NCBI RefSeq assembly: GCF_900101595.1
Contig: NZ_FMYY01000003.1
Location: forward strand, 243,889-307,888
Direction of reading: 5' to 3'
From: Paenibacillus sp. cl123
GTDB lineage: Bacteria; Bacillota; Bacilli; Paenibacillales; NBRC-103111
Length of the DNA: 64,000 nt
Shown here: one piece after another, positions 63,813-64,000 of the stretch
Layout: every line of letters begins with the position of its first letter
How positions within the stretch are numbered: the first letter of the stretch is position 1
Program-made: the position numbers and the translations under genes
The notes under the pieces: model-generated
What the model was told of the DNA's origin: nothing
The model's database searches: none
What the model saw: only the letters and a program-made list of their open reading frames with translations

Positions 63813-64000
63813 ATGAGCTTAAGCGACAGATTAAACGATGACATGAAGCTCGCGATGAAGAGTCAAGACAAGTTTAAACTCTCCGTTATCCGTATGGTTC
63901 GTGCCGCTATCAAGAACATTGAGATAGATCAGCGAAAACCCTTGGAGGAACAAGAAGTTCTTGATGTTCTGAATCGTGAGGTCAAACAGCGCAAAGATTC
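63813..64000 (+). CDS. yqeY: GatB/YqeY domain protein (partial, runs off the window)
   Basis: The first 62 codons of a small YqeY-type protein, beginning MSLSDRLNDDMKLAMKSQDKFKLSVIRMVRAAIKN and continuing EIDQRKPLEEQEVLDVLNREVKQRKDS. The family resembles the tail domain of the amidotransferase GatB and probably binds tRNA or another RNA; its role is unclear. The rpsU-yqeY order is conserved in Bacillales. The 3' end is outside the window. Confidence 0.93.
   Translation, partial: MSLSDRLNDDMKLAMKSQDKFKLSVIRMVRAAIKNIEIDQRKPLEEQEVLDVLNREVKQRKD

Noticed and set aside
1..64000. CRISPR arrays, tRNA or rRNA genes, prophage
   Set aside because: No regularly spaced repeats, tRNA-like cloverleaf or rRNA segments and no phage gene cluster were seen on either strand.

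Overview
This is a chromosomal window from a spore-forming, high-GC member of the Firmicutes, most likely Paenibacillaceae (Paenibacillus or a close relative). The evidence is the gene order sigma/anti-sigma–holA–rpsT–gpr–spoIIP–yqxA–lepA–hemW–hrcA–grpE–dnaK–dnaJ–prmA–rsmE–mtaB, the sporulation genes gpr and spoIIP, a perfect CIRCE element, strong Shine-Dalgarno sites with many GTG/TTG starts, and addB-addA-sbcD-sbcC in the Bacillus order. No tRNA, rRNA or CRISPR array was seen.

Layout. 0.1-2.8 kb: comEC. 2.8-13.2 kb: accessory block with an SLH-domain surface protein, a 2224-residue secreted multidomain protein whose first two thirds are AT-rich, an MFS transporter and an EamA exporter. 13.2-23.9 kb: ECF sigma factor and its membrane anti-sigma factor, holA, rpsT (minus), gpr, spoIIP, yqxA, lepA, hemW. 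24.0-31.7 kb: a GNAT acetyltransferase and the CIRCE-controlled heat-shock operon hrcA–(group III, archaeal-type chaperonin)–grpE–dnaK–dnaJ, closed by a 56-bp perfect palindrome, then two small proteins. 31.7-41.2 kb: two tandem small membrane proteins (minus), prmA, a site-2 protease homologue, rsmE, mtaB, a Nudix hydrolase, deoC, an RlmI-like methyltransferase, a nitroreductase and an arylamine N-acetyltransferase (minus). 41.3-56.7 kb: double-strand-break repair operon addB-addA-sbcD-sbcC behind a probable LexA box. 56.8-62.5 kb: a secreted GH26-like protein, a decayed IS1182-type element sitting inside that gene's terminator loop, and a TetR–FAD oxidoreductase fusion. 63.1-64.0 kb: HIT protein, rpsU and the start of a yqeY-like gene.

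The main discovery is in addA. The gene is split after codon 448, inside helicase motif III (GDVKQSI|YRFR), by a 2268-bp group II intron in the sense orientation. Intron ends, domain V, domain VI with a bulged A, and 12 contiguous exon-binding base pairs (EBS1/IBS1, EBS2/IBS2) plus the delta pair can all be located. Without splicing, AddA stops three codons into the intron; with splicing it is a normal 1387-residue AddA. The intron-encoded protein has lost the reverse-transcriptase active site (YADD is YAGD) and other RT motifs but keeps a full-length maturase region. This looks like an intron that has become immobile yet must still splice for recombinational repair. A second notable item is the thermosome-like chaperonin translationally coupled to hrcA.
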